Shown here in pieces: positions 45,290 to 57,168 of a stretch of 64,000 bases of DNA. Under the pieces are notes generated by a model. The model saw only the letters and a program-made list of their open reading frames with translations. It was not told where the DNA came from and searched no databases. The stretch is from Alviniconcha marisindica (taxonomy: Eukaryota; Mollusca; Gastropoda; Provannidae), in assembly GCA_018857735.1 (NCBI GenBank), contig JABMCL010000678.1:691001-755000 (forward strand), written 5' to 3'. Each line of letters starts with the position of its first letter. The stretch's first letter is position 1. The position numbers and the translations under genes were made by a program.

Positions 45290-45775
45290 ACTAAAGACGC
45301 AAACTCCAAGCACTGGTTTACGACATCCTTCCTTCAACTGCTGCCGTATTTAGTTACGCCATAGGGTCCAGAAAACTGTCAGCTAACGAGCAGTTTTTTT
45401 TTTTTTGGGGGGGGGGGGGGGGTGCTCAAACAGTAGTAAATTTGTTACAAACAACTCAGATTATATCAGACGTTTGTTTTATAACTGACTGTGTTGCATA
45501 TGCCAGCTGAAATAAAACCAAAATCGTTTGAATCGAGACGGAAGTCTTCTTTTTTTTTACCCCGGGGTGGATGCGTCTCATGCTTACGTGCGTGCTTGGG
45601 AGCTAGGTTGCTTCCACAGTCTTACCAGTACCCGAAACTTCCGGAAGGCGCTGACCGCGTCGGTGGACAGCTGCGCGGAGATAAATAGTGCCCCTTCAGT
45701 GGCATAATTAAATCGGGCAGAGTTTGGAGGAAGGTGCCGGAAAGCGATGCTCGGAGTGTGCGAAAGATGTACAGG
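45290..45775 (-). repeat. dispersed repeat family R5, copy 2
   Basis: Reverse orientation of 22880-23310: CAAGCACTGGTTTACGACAT at the left, AGTGCCCCTTCAG and GAGGAAGGTGCCGG at the right, with a G run (about 45407-45422) inside. Upstream, 45178-45194 is poly-C. Confidence 0.7.
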
Positions 45776-47644
45776 ACGACCACCCGTTACGTCAGCATGG
45801 GTGGCCGGCGTGGCCCAGTCAGATATGCTGCGCTGACATCCTCCCCCGCCCCCTACTTCCCCCACCTCTACCCGCATTCCCAGCGTGTCAGTATTGATCC
45901 GAAATATCGTCGTGGACTTCCTGGCAGAAAGAGAAGAAGCAGCTGTTGTACAACCATTGCCTCATAGATTAAGCAAACCTGTGTTGGTAGTCTGTGGAAC
46001 ACGCCCGCCATGTTGTTCAGCCCTCTTCTCTTCTCCCCCCCCCCCCCCCCCCACCTCCTCTCCCTCCTCTCTCTCTCTCCTCCTCTCTCCCTCTCTCTTC
46101 TCTCTCTCTTCTTCTTCTTCTTCTTCTTTCTGAATCTGAAACAGAAGGCGGCCTTGAGCGTTTGTGTCATGGACTTGCAGGTCGGTGCAAGTGCGTGCTT
46201 TGTTTATTATCAAGGAAGGGAGTTAATCGCGCTCGGTCGCTGTCACTGTACCAGAAGGGAGTTAACAGAGACACGAGTCGCTTTGTGTATTCGGAGAAGT
46301 GGCAGGCAAGCGGTTTTGTGGTTAGTGGGTGTTACTGTGAGTTAAGAAATAACTGAGATACTGGAGAGAGAAGGGGAGAGGTTGGGGGGGGGGGGGGGGG
46401 AGAGACAGACACAGAGAGAGTGTGATGTGTGTGTAGTGTGTGTTTGTGAGTGTGTGTGAGGGAGAGAGAGGGAGGGAGGGAGAGAAAGAGAGTGTGTGCG
46501 TGAGGGAGAGAGAGGAAGAGAGAGACAGAGAGAGGGAAGGAGGAGGGAGAGAGAGAGAGGTCCAAAGTTCTGTTATTATTAGAGCTGGTGTCGCTGAGCG
46601 GTTTGTTGGTTGGTTGGTTGATTAGCGTTCCTAAGCTAAAACAGTGATGCTCACCCAACATTGCGTGAGAAGGTTGCGTGTGCTGCCGTTTCCCCACACC
46701 TGTGTGTACTGGTGGTCTGGATAGTAACATCCGTGGATAGTGGATATGCTGGATAGCGCACACACGAGCACAGTGCTAGCCGCCACTCCGGCAGCTGTAC
46801 TCCGACTTCGGGGATTTCAGTAATGGAGTTTCAGTAACGAAGTAATCCTGACATGGGACTCTTTACACGGCAAACATTGTGCTTTTGCCCCCAACGCAAG
46901 ATGCTTATTAATTAATGACAGTATAAGCGGCCTTCGATCGGAGCCGTTGCTGTGTGTTGAAGACAACAGACACTGGGTCGAGAGGGATTGAAACCCTGGG
47001 TTCGGGAAGTATTCTATGCATCTCCCACCTCTCTCCCAAGCCATATTCTCACGAGGTAGTGGACTCGAAGTCCGGGTCATGCTGTGGGCGTCACAACCGC
47101 CAAAGCAATATGAACACGTCGTGGGAAAATTCGGTAAAACCGTTAATGGTTACCTCTCCCAGTCGTTATTCTTGAAGGGTAGTGGATTCGGTGTCTCGGT
47201 CATGTATGGGCATCGTCTCAACCCCCAAAGAAACATGAAAACGTCTGGCTTTCCTCTGAGAAAATCCGCCAGGATTTCATATGAAAAATGTTCCGCCACG
47301 GTGGCCAAGGTGCACATTGTGTGCAAAACTACCCAACTCTCCTTGAGGAGAGGGGGGGGGGGGGGGGGGGCTGGAGAATGGGGCAGTAATATGTTGGGAA
47401 CGGGACAGTTGCGGCGCTGAGTCCACAAAGCTTACGGTCAAATGGACAACAGTTCACGGTAGTATCTAGGCGCTTGGGAAAGCCCATGTACGCTCCACCC
47501 CGTCTCTCGGAAGCACCACCACCACCACCCTACCCCCCACCCACCCCCACCCCCACCCCCCACCACTAGCGTTGCCATCAGTTTGAAAACGAGTTCCACG
47601 TCAGGGCCGGCTAAAAACGAACAGTGTGGCGGTGTGTGTTACAG
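45776..47644. other. intronic stretch between tail exons
   Basis: Poly-C near 46037-46051, CT/CTT arrays to about 46127, GA-rich region 46370-46560 and two diverged copies of a phrase with CCCAGTCGTTATTCT or CCCAAGCCATATTCT plus GTAGTGGATTCG (about 47035 and 47157). No convincing exon. Confidence 0.45.
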
Positions 47645-47799
47645 ATTTTAGCACCGGCCACTCGCGTACCAAGCGGTCCCTTGTTAGAGCCTGCGTGTCC
47701 TCCACTATCACCAAGGCCTCGTCACGCTTCAGGCAACAGCTCGGCATGCCCGTCGGCAAACCCGGTAGACCCTCGACAGACACGTGGCAGGTAGTCTGA
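47645..47799 (+). CDS. BEN2 tail exon 2 (alternative last exon)
   Basis: Opens after GCGGTGTGTGTTACAG in phase 1. It encodes DFSTGHSRTKRSLVRACVSS, TITKASSRFRQQ and a tail ending GRPSTDTWQVV, stop TGA 47797-47799. It lacks the Trp usually found at column 19 (Ser here) but keeps Ser7, Arg15 and Ala25. The tail FRQQLGMPVGKPGRP parallels exon 43513. The reading frame is GC-rich, unlike the flanks. CAG/GTAGTC just before the stop could act as a donor. A tandem array starts at its last codons. Confidence 0.8.
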
Positions 47800-48860
47800 T
47801 GGGTACGTCTCGCTCAGGTAGATGTGCACTCGTTCTCTCCTGCTCCTCCGTCTGTTGTACTCCCTCCGCCCTCTTTTTTTTTCTTTCTTTTTTTCTTCCA
47901 CGAAGTTAACAGACCCGTGGCCGACAGGTGATGATGGTGTGGGTACGCCTTGGTACCTTGGTGTCTTGCCCCTCTTCCGTTCCTGTGAAGCTAATGGGGC
48001 TTTGGCGCAGGTGGTAGGCTAGTCCTGGTCTGGTAGATGTGCACTCATTGCCTCCTACTTCTCCGCCTGTTCTACCCACAAACAGATCCGTGGCAAACAT
48101 GTGATGGTGCGGGTACGCCTTGGTCGTGTCCTCGTACCCTGGTGTCTTGCCCCTCTTCCGTTTTCAAGAAGCTAATGGGGCTTTGGCGCAGGTGGTAGGC
48201 AAGTCCTGGTCTGGTAGATGTGCACTCATTGCCTCCTACTTCTCCGCCTGTTCTACCCACAAACAGACCCGTGGCAAACATGTGACGGTGCGGGTACGCC
48301 TTGGTCGTGTACGCTTACCCTGGTGTCTTGCTTTTCTTCTGTTTTCGTGGAGCTAATGGGGCCATGACGCGGGTGGTAGTCCGGCAGTCCTGCTCAGGTA
48401 CAGGTGCACTCGTTGCCTGCTTCTCTTCCTTTTCCATGAAGCTAACAGACCTATGGCAGACGGGTGGCGATAGTGTGGGTACGTCTTGGTCACGTAAGTT
48501 TGCAGTGACGATTTGCTGCTTCCATGAAGCTAACGGACCTATGGCAGACGGGTGTAGGCTAGGTACGTCTTGGTCACGTAAGTCTGCAGTGATGATTTGC
48601 TGCTTCCATGAAGCTAACGGACCTATGGCAGACAGGTGGTGATAGTGTGGGTACGTCTTAGTCACGTAGGTTTAGACTGATGATTTGCTGCTTCCATGAA
48701 GCTAACGGACCTATGACAGACGGGTGGTAGGCTAGGTACGTCTTGGACATGTGAGTGTACACTAATGTTTTGCTCCTTTTCTGTTTGCATTAAGCTAACA
48801 GACCTATGGCAGACAGGTAGATTGGCTAGGTACGTCTCTGTCGTGTAAGTGTACACTCCG
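47785..48860 (+). repeat. tandem array seeded at the end of tail exon 2
   Basis: The exon end and following bases (GGCAGGTAGTCTGATGG, GTAGATGTGCACTCGTTC) recur with units of about 175 bases (GTAGATGTGCACTCATTGCC, CTTGGTCGTGT) up to about 48420. Shorter units of about 80-85 bases (CATGAAGCTAACGGACCTAT, GGTACGTCTTGGTCACGTAA) follow to about 48860. Recent homogenisation is evident between neighbouring copies. Confidence 0.85.
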
Positions 48861-48987
48861 GCTACTTGACTGGACATTACATACACGCGCAACCTTTCGG
48901 AGTCTCTCGACTGCACATTCGATTCCTGCATGTTTTTGGCAGCACGATGACCCACAGTTCTTAAGGCACAACATTGGTGTTCCATGG

Positions 48988-49313
48988 AATGTGAGCCGGT
49001 TTGGCCTAGCGGTAGGACGTTAGGCTGGTAAGCAGAGGGATCTTGGTTCGAATCCGCTTCGGCTCTCCTTTCGCTTCAGAAGTTGTGGTCTGTGGACACT
49101 GTCTTGTGACTTTGTCCCTCACAATTAATGAAACATTAAATGGCTCTCTCATCGCTGCCCATCTTAATGCAGGAGTTATTGTGGTGGTGACAGTGTAGCG
49201 ATAGGTATATAATCCCCCCCCCCCCCCCCCCCGCCCCACCCCACACCCACCCCTCCCCGTCCCTGATAGCCTTATGGTTTCTGTAGACGTTAAGCACCAT
49301 GTTTACTTACTTA
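48988..49313 (+). mobile_element. tRNA-derived SINE, near full length
   Basis: Starts GAGCCGGTTTGGCCTAGCGG, B box GGTTCGAATCC, then TTGTGACTTTGTCCCTCAC, a poly-C stretch and the tail GGTTTCTGTAGACGTTAAGC with ACTTACTTA. Same layout as the - strand copy at 36697-37027. Confidence 0.85.
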
Positions 49314-49736
49314 GTTCCATGGAAGTGTGACGTGGAGATAGCTCCGCTCATGGCTGGTGCGTCTGCATGTATGCAGAACACTCGGGACAGCCGGATGTAG
49401 AACACTCTGAACAGTCGGAGAACAAAGGGAATATGGGTTCTCAATGAAGGTTTATTTATTCATGAGCAGGGGGAATAACCCTTATTACTGTCGGAGATCC
49501 ACGGTAGCTCACAGGTACCAAACATCAGCTCACAACACAACAATGGCGACCGGGCAACCTGTTATCCATAGATGTCCATGTGTTGCTGATACTGTTTTTA
49601 GAGTTCAGTCGCTTGAGAGATTTCGTGATAGCCTCGGTGACGGGTTATTTTTTGAAGGGGTGTTTAGAAGATGGCGAACTGTGGTTGTTGCTGTGTGAAC
49701 TAGCTACGCCTCACCGTATTGCTGGTGTTGTTTCAG

Positions 49737-49882
49737 AGTTCTGTCACACCATGTCTGGAGAACCGAAGACTGATATACGGAAAAGTATATGGTGGCGCAT
49801 CGCCGCGGCCAACACGGACGAGAAACGGCGACAACGTAGGGAACTTGTGCGTGTCTTGCAACAGCACAAACACTTCATTTGA
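49737..49882 (+). CDS. BEN2 tail exon 3 (alternative last exon)
   Basis: Opens after TTGCTGGTGTTGTTTCAG in phase 1. It encodes EFCHTMSGEPKTDIRKSIWW, RIAAANTDEKRR and a basic, coiled-looking tail QRRELVRVLQQHKHFI, stop TGA 49880-49882. It keeps Ser7, Arg15, Trp19 and Ala25. The tail is the most basic of the set. AATAAA lies at 50269, about 390 bases downstream. The same frame is open upstream of the acceptor, but that part is intronic in composition. Confidence 0.84.
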
Positions 49883-50260
49883 TTGATGGACTGACGACTC
49901 CGCATTCCGAGGTCAAGAGGAACGCCCCGTTTGATTGGTTCATTAACGATTGTTTCTTCATAGGATTTTTTTTTTTTTTTTTTAAGGGAAAAAAAAGCTT
50001 TTTGTGATTGGTGACCTGACTATTCTGCCTGCTGAGGACAAAAGGGATGCCTCGTTTAATTGGCTGCTTAACGACTGTCTTTCCCGAGGATAGAAGAAAC
50101 GCCTTTTGTGATTGGTGAATCAGAGAGAGCAACAGGACTGCCTCGTCAGACTGGACGATCGACGACTGCCTCCTCTGAGGACGAGAATGATTGTGGACTG
50201 GCCTCTCTGCACGTGGAAGAGCAATGGTGCAAATTCTTTGGTTGAACTCCTCCGTCGGAC
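49876..50260 (+). repeat. degenerate tandem repeat seeded at the end of tail exon 3
   Basis: The stop-codon region (TTCATTTGATTGATGGACTG, ACGACTCC) recurs as GTTTGATTGGTTCATTAACG, TTTGTGATTGGTGACCTGAC, GTTTAATTGGCTGCTTAACG and TTTGTGATTGGTGAATCAGA at roughly 55-75 base steps, with GAGGACAAAAGGGATGCC-type blocks between. Confidence 0.6.
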
Positions 50261-50268
50261 GCGGACAA

Positions 50269-50274
50269 AATAAA
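50269..50274 (+). promoter_or_regulatory. AATAAA polyadenylation signal candidate for tail exon 3
   Basis: Canonical hexamer in GGACAAAATAAATACTTG, downstream of exon 49737-49882 and before the next tail exon, as expected for an alternative last exon. Confidence 0.4.
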
Positions 50275-50289
50275 TACTTGATATGACTG

Positions 50290-51529
50290 GAGGACTACCG
50301 CTTCGGGCTCATATTAGGTGTAAGCGCTTTATAAATACTCTTTTACATTACATTTGAACTGAAACGTAGCTGAGCACCTCCGACTGACGAGGACAGGAGA
50401 AATCATCTGTCTGGTGGGCTGAATATGCTGCTTGCCGTCAGCCTGTTCGGACATTAGACTTGTGGATCTTTATGTGTGTTAGAGTGCATTCACACGACCA
50501 TCGGACACCAGACGTGTTGATTATGTATAATGGATGTAACGATGTGTTGTGGTTCACAGTCATACAGTAGTCGTCGGATATGAAACTTGTTGGTTGTGTT
50601 ACAGTGTTTTATGAACTACCTTGTCGTCGGACGGAAAAATTGTAGATTATAACGGATATTATATAACAGCATTGTTTGACTCCAGGCCATCGAATAATAA
50701 CCGTGTTGATCTCGTATTCTGGGTGATGCGTTTTGGTATTCTTGCTTTGCCTTACTCATGTTTGACAATTATGGAAGTCTTGGCAATCTAATAGTCGATA
50801 TTCACCGCCACCGTGTGTGTAACAGGTGTTTCCGGTTTCTTCGGTCATGGGACTATCAAATCTCAAACGTCTTGATTTGACTAGGTGCTTCATGATCAGC
50901 TGTTTTTATCATATCCGCAATTTCAGTATTCACTGTCCTGAGGTTGACAGCACGTTAAAATCCAATTACTAACTAACTTCAGAGTTTTAAGCACACTATC
51001 CTTTTTTCAGTGATGTTTTGTGATACTTGCTGCCGTCTAATTCCAAGGCGGTTTCACTTCTTCAAATTACGTAGGATGGGGGTGGGGGGGGGGGGGGGGG
51101 GGGGGGATAATCTTTTACAAGTGGGAGTTTTCGTGCTGTTTTTGCATAATCTTGTAGTAATGCTTTTTTGTTCGTTTTTCTTGGTTTTGGTTTTGTTCGT
51201 TTGGGGAATAGTGTTTTTAGATCAGGTGTGCTATGTATGTTGGATTGCATGCTTGTTGGCTTTGACTGGATAGAGCTGATTGGAGCCTTTGGCATGAGTT
51301 CGGAAGATGACAGATTTGGTCTGCAAATTGCACCAAATTTCGCTATACGGAATGTAGGGACTGGAATAGGAAGTGTGTGAAACAGTTAAATGTTTTGGCT
51401 CTTGTCCGGCCATGGAGACAGGTTTGCTGTGTGTGTGTGTGTGTGTACAGTCTGCGCTCAAACCAAAACAGTATTTTCATATTTGCAATTGTTTCTTGGG
51501 TTGATAGTATTTTAGTCGGCATGTGAGGT

Positions 51530-51593
<64 letters not shown>

Positions 51594-52250
51594 CATTTTG
51601 ACTCGTGTGTGTAATTATATCTGTGTGTGCGTGCGGGCGGACGAGCACACCTGTGTGCGTATTCTCCCTCTCACCAACCCACCCACAAAAATTAAAGGCG
51701 AAATGATTCACAGGGAAACAAAAGAATCCTTGAAATGTTAGTGACGAATGGAACCCTAGTCATCCTCCGAAGACACGGTGCAGCTGTTTGAATGGTAGGG
51801 ACACTGCGTGTGTTTTGATATGTATAAACAAAAACAGCTACATCTACTGTTAGATGTTTGTTTACTGATCGGAAAAAGTGTTTTCGTTGAAACGTTGCGC
51901 ATTGTTTTGCAATGACTGATTTAAAAAAAAATCTTTTTCTTTCTTTTTTCTTCTTCTTGTTTAAAAAGAGAGAGAGAGAGAGAGAGCTACATGGGCAGAA
52001 ACTTCCTCCGACTCTGGGTAAAGATTCTAGCGGAAGAACACGCATAGCAATACCATTATAAAAATTATAAAAATTAAATGAAAAAATTAATAAATGTTAA
52101 AGCAACAACAGCACTAGTGTTGCAAACACATTGACGCCTTATATAATAGAAAATAGAATCCAGTAAACAGAGATTATAAGTTAGTCAACTCTTTTTCTTT
52201 TTCTTTTCTTTTTAATATGTAAATCCTCATGTCTTTCCTTCTCGTTGCAG
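50290..52250. other. intronic stretch between tail exons 3 and 4
   Basis: Weak repeats with GTCGTCGGA near 50500-50640, a poly-G run (about 51077-51106) and GT arrays (51429-51447, 51534-51591). No exon seen. Confidence 0.5.
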
Positions 52251-52390
52251 ACTTTTGTGAAACCACGTCATGTGACCCTCGCTCGTTTGTGCGGAAAGCA
52301 ATGTGGAGTAAAATCTCGTCTGCTACCTTCTTCGAGAGACAGAAAGTTCGCTTTTCTAAGCTGTTTCCGGTTCCTGTTGACAATCAGTGA
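52251..52390 (+). CDS. BEN2 tail exon 4 (alternative last exon)
   Basis: Opens after the strong acceptor TTTCCTTCTCGTTGCAG in phase 1. It encodes DFCETTSCDPRSFVRKAMWS, KISSATFFERQK and the tail VRFSKLFPVPVDNQ, stop TGA 52388-52390. It has every array hallmark (Ser7, Arg15, Trp19, Ile22, Ala25) and is the best match to a consensus tail. Joined to 39190 it completes a BEN domain of about 100 residues. Confidence 0.87.
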
Positions 52391-52499
52391 TGTGAAAAAT
52401 CACCCATTTGTGTCCTGCTAACTTTCAACGTTATAGCGACGACCCAGACTATGAGTAGCTCAAGCTGCCGCAACTCTGTTTGCGCTTTGCTTATCGCCG

Positions 52500-53340
52500 G
52501 TGCAGACAAAGGCGACACCACACTCCGAACATCGCTTTCCGGCACCTTCCTCCAAACTCTGCCAGAACTGGTTACACCGGTTCAGTGTTGCTTAACGTCC
52601 ACATAAACCATGAGGCGTATTAGGGACGCGGAGTCCAGGACGGCCACCTCGACTTTCACAAAGCTCCAGAGCTCTGATTACACCTGTTGTTGAGTGTTGC
52701 TTTACGTCCACAGAAACCGTAGGCTTATTAGGGACGGGAGCCCAGGACGCCCACCTCGACTTTCACACAACTCCTGAGCTCTGATGATTACACCCCTGAA
52801 GGGGCACTCTTTATCTCCGCGCTGTCAGCGCGCTCCGAAAGGTTTGGGTACTAATATGACTGTGGAAACAACGTAGCGTCCAAGCACGCACGTAAACATG
52901 AGGCGCGTCCGCCCCGGGTAACAAAAAAAGAGCCCCGTCTCGATTCAAACGATTTTGGGTTTAGCTGTGCTGGCGTAAGCAACGTGGGCGGTTATGAAAG
53001 AAACGCCTGATATAATTTGAGAATGGAGCCTTGTGTCCCAGGTGACACATCTGAACATTGATCGCTGATACATCATTTGAGTTCAGAGCTCAGGAGCTGT
53101 GTGAAAGTCGAGGTGGCCGCCCTGGGCTCCCGTCCTTAACATGCCTACGGTTTCTGTGGACGTAAAGCAACACTTCATCCATTTGAGTTGAATGTTACAT
53201 ACTTACTACTATCTGTGCATTAAAAAAAAAAAAAAAAAATTACTGTCCTATAGCTGACAGTTTTCCCAGACCTATGGCGTAACCAGTTGTGGCAGTGGCT
53301 GAAGGACGGATGTCGTAAACCAGTACTTGGAGTTTGAGGC
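52500..53340 (+). repeat. dispersed repeat family R5, copy 3, with nested R4 insertions
   Basis: Begins CTTTCCGGCACCTTCCTCCA at about 52530 and resumes with CTGAAGGGGCACTCTTTATC at about 52796 after two inserted R4 units (about 52583-52690 and 52691-52795, - orientation). A third R4 unit (+) is near 53085-53185. The 3' end with GATGTCGTAAACCAGTACTT is at about 53310. The nesting shows R4 moved after R5. Confidence 0.75.
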
Positions 53341-54677
53341 GACACGCCACAGCGTCAGGTCACGCCACAGCCGTCACGACGTCAGTGTTGCTGTGGCCTA
53401 CCACAGCTCCCTCACACGCACGAGCGACAGTGCTCAAGCGAAGCACTGTTCGGCGATGTAAAAGAACCTTGACCAACAACTTCACACTTTCCTAGCCCTG
53501 TCTCATCGTAGCAGTAATCACCCCGATCATAATATACACGGAGATGTGCATTCTAAATGATTCCTTCGTTTAGATTCAAGTCAGCTAGTCTAGCCCTAAT
53601 ATCTGAATCGGCGAACTAGGCACGATCCGCCATTGTGCTGTTACCGTTGTCTGTGCTGTGGCTGGCTGCAACAGTGCTTCACTCCGCACGAAACAGAACC
53701 GATCCTATAATTATCCTTTCCACATGCGTTCACGCTTTGCTGTTGCGTGGCTTACGGTTGCGACGTGTCGCCTCGTTCTGTTGTTTTTGTTGATCGTTTT
53801 AGAATATCTGGCAAAACAGATGTGATTGCTTTTTTTTGTTTTTTTGTTTTTTTTGTTTCTTATTGATTGCCCGCAGTTAAATTTGATCGGACAGGTCAGA
53901 CAAAAAGCAAAAACAAATTCCATTCAGCGGACCAAAGTCGATTCAAATGCGTCCTTTTAAGTTAACGATGCCTCTGTTTCCCCATGTGTTGACTAGATAT
54001 ATATATATATATATCACCATATTCTTACATGTTCAATTAGGGTCTATGTCCGGCGGTCTTGGCAATCACTTCAGCATTGGAGTTTTGTTGGCCGTTATCA
54101 AAGTGCGCATAGTCATATTATGTGACCTCCATTGAGCTGTATGTCCCACCCGTTCACGGCGACATCGAAAAGGCAAAATGAAAGTTGTTTTTCGTTGAAT
54201 TTTGATCCGAGTGAGTTCGAGCTTTGTGGGGTTGTCTCATGAGTGGAAAAGACCAGCAAGAATTGAATGGTCTGTCCCACTTCGAAGCGTACTTACTAGA
54301 GATAAGTGACGCATTTCTAGACTTCGCAACAACCTTAACGTTGGCTTTTTTTCTTTTCTTTTTTTTCTTTTCTTTCTTTCTTTTCTGCTTTTTTTCTCCG
54401 GAGGCCACATTAACAGAGATCTTTGAAACTTTGCATGATGATAACTTCCGTTGACCATTCTTGTTCATACCAGTGTTTACCTTAATTCAAGAACAGGATT
54501 GGGATTAGGTGGATTAGGTCAGAATGGAACTTGTGTTTTTTCGGCAAACTCTTGAACCAACCAGTTTCAAACTTTGCACGGTGGATACATACATAGATCA
54601 GGCCTCAGATACTTCTCACGACTTTGTATAATCGTACTGGCTGACTGGGCGTAAAACACCAAGTTACTCACGACTTT
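53341..54677. other. intronic stretch, nothing recognised
   Basis: Unique or T-rich sequence, a short TA run near 53997-54014. No exon seen. Confidence 0.45.
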
Positions 54678-55095
54678 GATCCAAACCCAAAAAGGTTCAA
54701 AAGAACGCTTATTTATTATGACAGACACAAAATGTGCAAATTTTCGGGAAATCCCCTTCGTCAAGCCACAAAACGACACTTAAACAACAGTTAAACGGTT
54801 AAAAACGATGAAAAATGAGAAAGAAACTTACCGTTTTTGGTTGATCTGTTGTCGCTTGTTCAGTGCTTGGAAGATTTGATTCTTCCAAGCACTGAATAAG
54901 CGACAACAGATCAACAACAACAACAACAAAGAAGAAGATAAGTTTCTTTCTCATTTTTCATCGTTTCTAACCGTTTAACTGTTGTTTAAGTGTCGTTTTG
55001 TGACTTGACGAAGGGGATTTCCCCGAAAATTTGCATATTGTGTGTCTGTGTCATAATAAATAAGCATTCTTTTGAACCTTTTGGGGGTTTGGATC
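54678..55095. mobile_element. 418-bp near-perfect palindromic foldback element
   Basis: Starts GATCCAAACCCAAAAAGGTT and ends AACCTTTTGGGGGTTTGGAT plus C. Outer arms of about 155 bases match with few differences (for example GTCGTTTTGTGACTTGACGA against TCGTCAAGCCACAAAACGAC). The centre is a second hairpin, 54843-54873 with 54882-54912, 30 of 31 bases paired around an 8-base loop. No coding capacity. A diverged single arm with an expanded minisatellite is at 38015-39027. Confidence 0.88.
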
Positions 55096-55728
55096 TTGTT
55101 TCAGAACGCTAGCAATCATTCTGTTTCTGATTATTTTTTTTATTTTTTTTTAAACTCATGTTTTGAAGGTAGGCAAGTGGCTCGTGTCTGGACGTTGGGA
55201 AACACCTAATGATTTTTGTTTGTTTGTTGTTGTTTTTGTGTTTGTTTATTTGTTGCTGTTTTCTGATACCGTTTGTGTTAGGCCTTTAATGCCGCATAAT
55301 AATAACGTCCATTGGTTTTGCAAGTTCACATCGGTTTCGGTGACCTTGACCCATTATAAAGATCACAGGAGACAGTGAACAAAATAATGAACGAAATTTG
55401 TATTTGGTTTCACTATGAGTCGACTTGGAGTTTGCGATCTTTGCGTATGTTGCCTTTGTTCTAGCTTAGGTTCAGTCAATGTCGCGATAATTCAAATGTT
55501 CTGTTTGTTTCTGTTTCATGTCAGATGTGAATACTGTAACAGAAGTGTAATAAATTTGTACCCACAGTACGTTCTACATACTCCTTTTTCAGATGTGGTC
55601 CTCCCTATTCCCCCCCCCCCCCCCCCACCCTCCCCCCCCTCCCCCCCCCCCCCTCCCCCTTCGCCCCTCTCCCTGCGTGTGAATGGTGGTAGAGTGTGTG
55701 TGTGTGTGGGTTTGGTGTGTGTGTGTTT

Positions 55729-55760
<32 letters not shown>

Positions 55761-55802
55761 GTTGTTGTTGTTGTGGCACCAGGTCGGGGATTAAGAATGC
55801 AG
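55096..55802. other. intronic stretch with poly-C and GT repeats
   Basis: Poly-C/CT run (about 55610-55665), GT array and a (TTG)n run (about 55696-55774) directly before the damaged tail exon. Confidence 0.6.
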
Positions 55803-55882
55803 AACTTCATCAGACATTGTGGAACAAGATCTCTTCCGCCACTACCAAGGCCAAGGCCTCCTTCCATAGACTTCCTGTTTAA
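55803..55882 (+). pseudogene. BEN2 tail exon 5, 5' half lost (damaged or cryptically spliced)
   Basis: From the AG at 55801-55802, phase 1 gives ELHQTLWNKISSATTKAKAS and FHRLPV, stop TAA 55880-55882. It is nearly the second half of tail exon 58063 (NKISSATTKAK identical). The same frame upstream still shows traces of the first half (TRSGIKNA, with Ser at column 7), but the original acceptor position is occupied by (TTG)n. The nearest acceptor-like CACCAG at 55782 is out of phase. So the exon has either died or uses the cryptic GAATGCAG and makes a shortened helix with His in place of Arg15. Confidence 0.6.
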
Positions 55883-56143
55883 ACCGGAAGTGTTTGTCGT
55901 TCGCCACCAGAGGCATGACAATCTCAACACAGATCAACACAATACCAAATACTGGCCCTGATTTAGTTTCTAGTTATAGAGAGAAATATACACAGTGGCA
56001 CATGCATATAGTGAAAATTCCTTTGTTATATGCCCTAAACTATTTACGTTTTTGTACCACGTGAGTTAGACTACACCATCTGGTCAACACATGGCGCACA
56101 ACTATGAGATCTTTGTCCACGATTTGTGCCTTTGTCATAGTTC

Positions 56144-56313
56144 AGGAGCTGTGTGAGAGTCGAGGTGGCCGTCCTGGGCTGTCCGTCCTAACGAGCCTTC
56201 TGGTTTCCGTGGACGTAAAGAATTATTGAACCATGCTTCGGCATTGGTCACAACTTGTCCCTAATATGTCAACTGACATCTGAGGACATTAAGCATCACT
56301 TCATCATCATTGT
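56144..56313 (+). repeat. dispersed repeat family R4, solo copy
   Basis: CAGGAGCTGTGTGAGAGTCG through CGTGGACGTAAAG to TGAGGACATTAAGCATCACT, matching the right arm of 40780-41397 almost base for base. Confidence 0.85.
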
Positions 56314-57076
56314 GCCTTTGCACCTGGCTGCTTCGAGGACAATGTGGTGGAGGAGAGTGACGAGAGGTTGTTGTTGTTTGTTTGTTGTTGTTATTGTTGT
56401 TTTTGTGTGTGTGATTTTTGTTTGTTTTTGTTTCTTCTTCTTCTTTTTAATGAGTTTTATTCTAATTTTTATATAGTCTACAGCTATATTGGAACAATGA
56501 CTACAACTCTAAGCCTGAGTAGATATAAGCATATTAAAATCTTAAGCATAACAAAAATCAGATGTATTTGGGGAAAAACAGAGAGAGAGATTCAAACCAA
56601 AACTTAAACAAATAAACGGCCCAACGTGACAAGCAATCAACGTTAGGACAAGACGATCAAGGTACTTACATAATATGTGCACAGCGTGTAACTGCGTGTC
56701 ACCTAACATTCGTCATCCATAGCACGTATATTATACGTCTGTCAGTTTCCGGTAAAAACACCAGTCAGTTACAGTCTCTGTTAGTTAAGTTAGACAAGCA
56801 ACCGTTCTAATATCGTAGGTTTAGCTGAAGCCATGTTTCGTTTGTGTGTGTGTGTGTGTGTGTGTGTTTTTTTGTATCTTGCTTCAGTATCGTCAACTTC
56901 GTGAGGGGCGAGGAAGAGGTTGTACCGTTGTCTTGGACAAGCAACCTTTTTCGAATCGTATTTAAACGGCTGCAAACGCTATGGTTCACAGTATTCTTCG
57001 TATTGTGCTTGACTATTCACTTTATTTATGTCGGGGGTGGGGGGGGGGGGGGTAGTACATCGTCTTGTATGTCTTA

Positions 57077-57079
<3 letters not shown>

Positions 57080-57168
<89 letters not shown>

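Noticed and set aside
46145..46356. Phase-1 frame after a CTT-rich acceptor-like site, ending in a stop
   Set aside because: The peptide shows none of the tail-array columns and no domain; the pyrimidine tract is a microsatellite.
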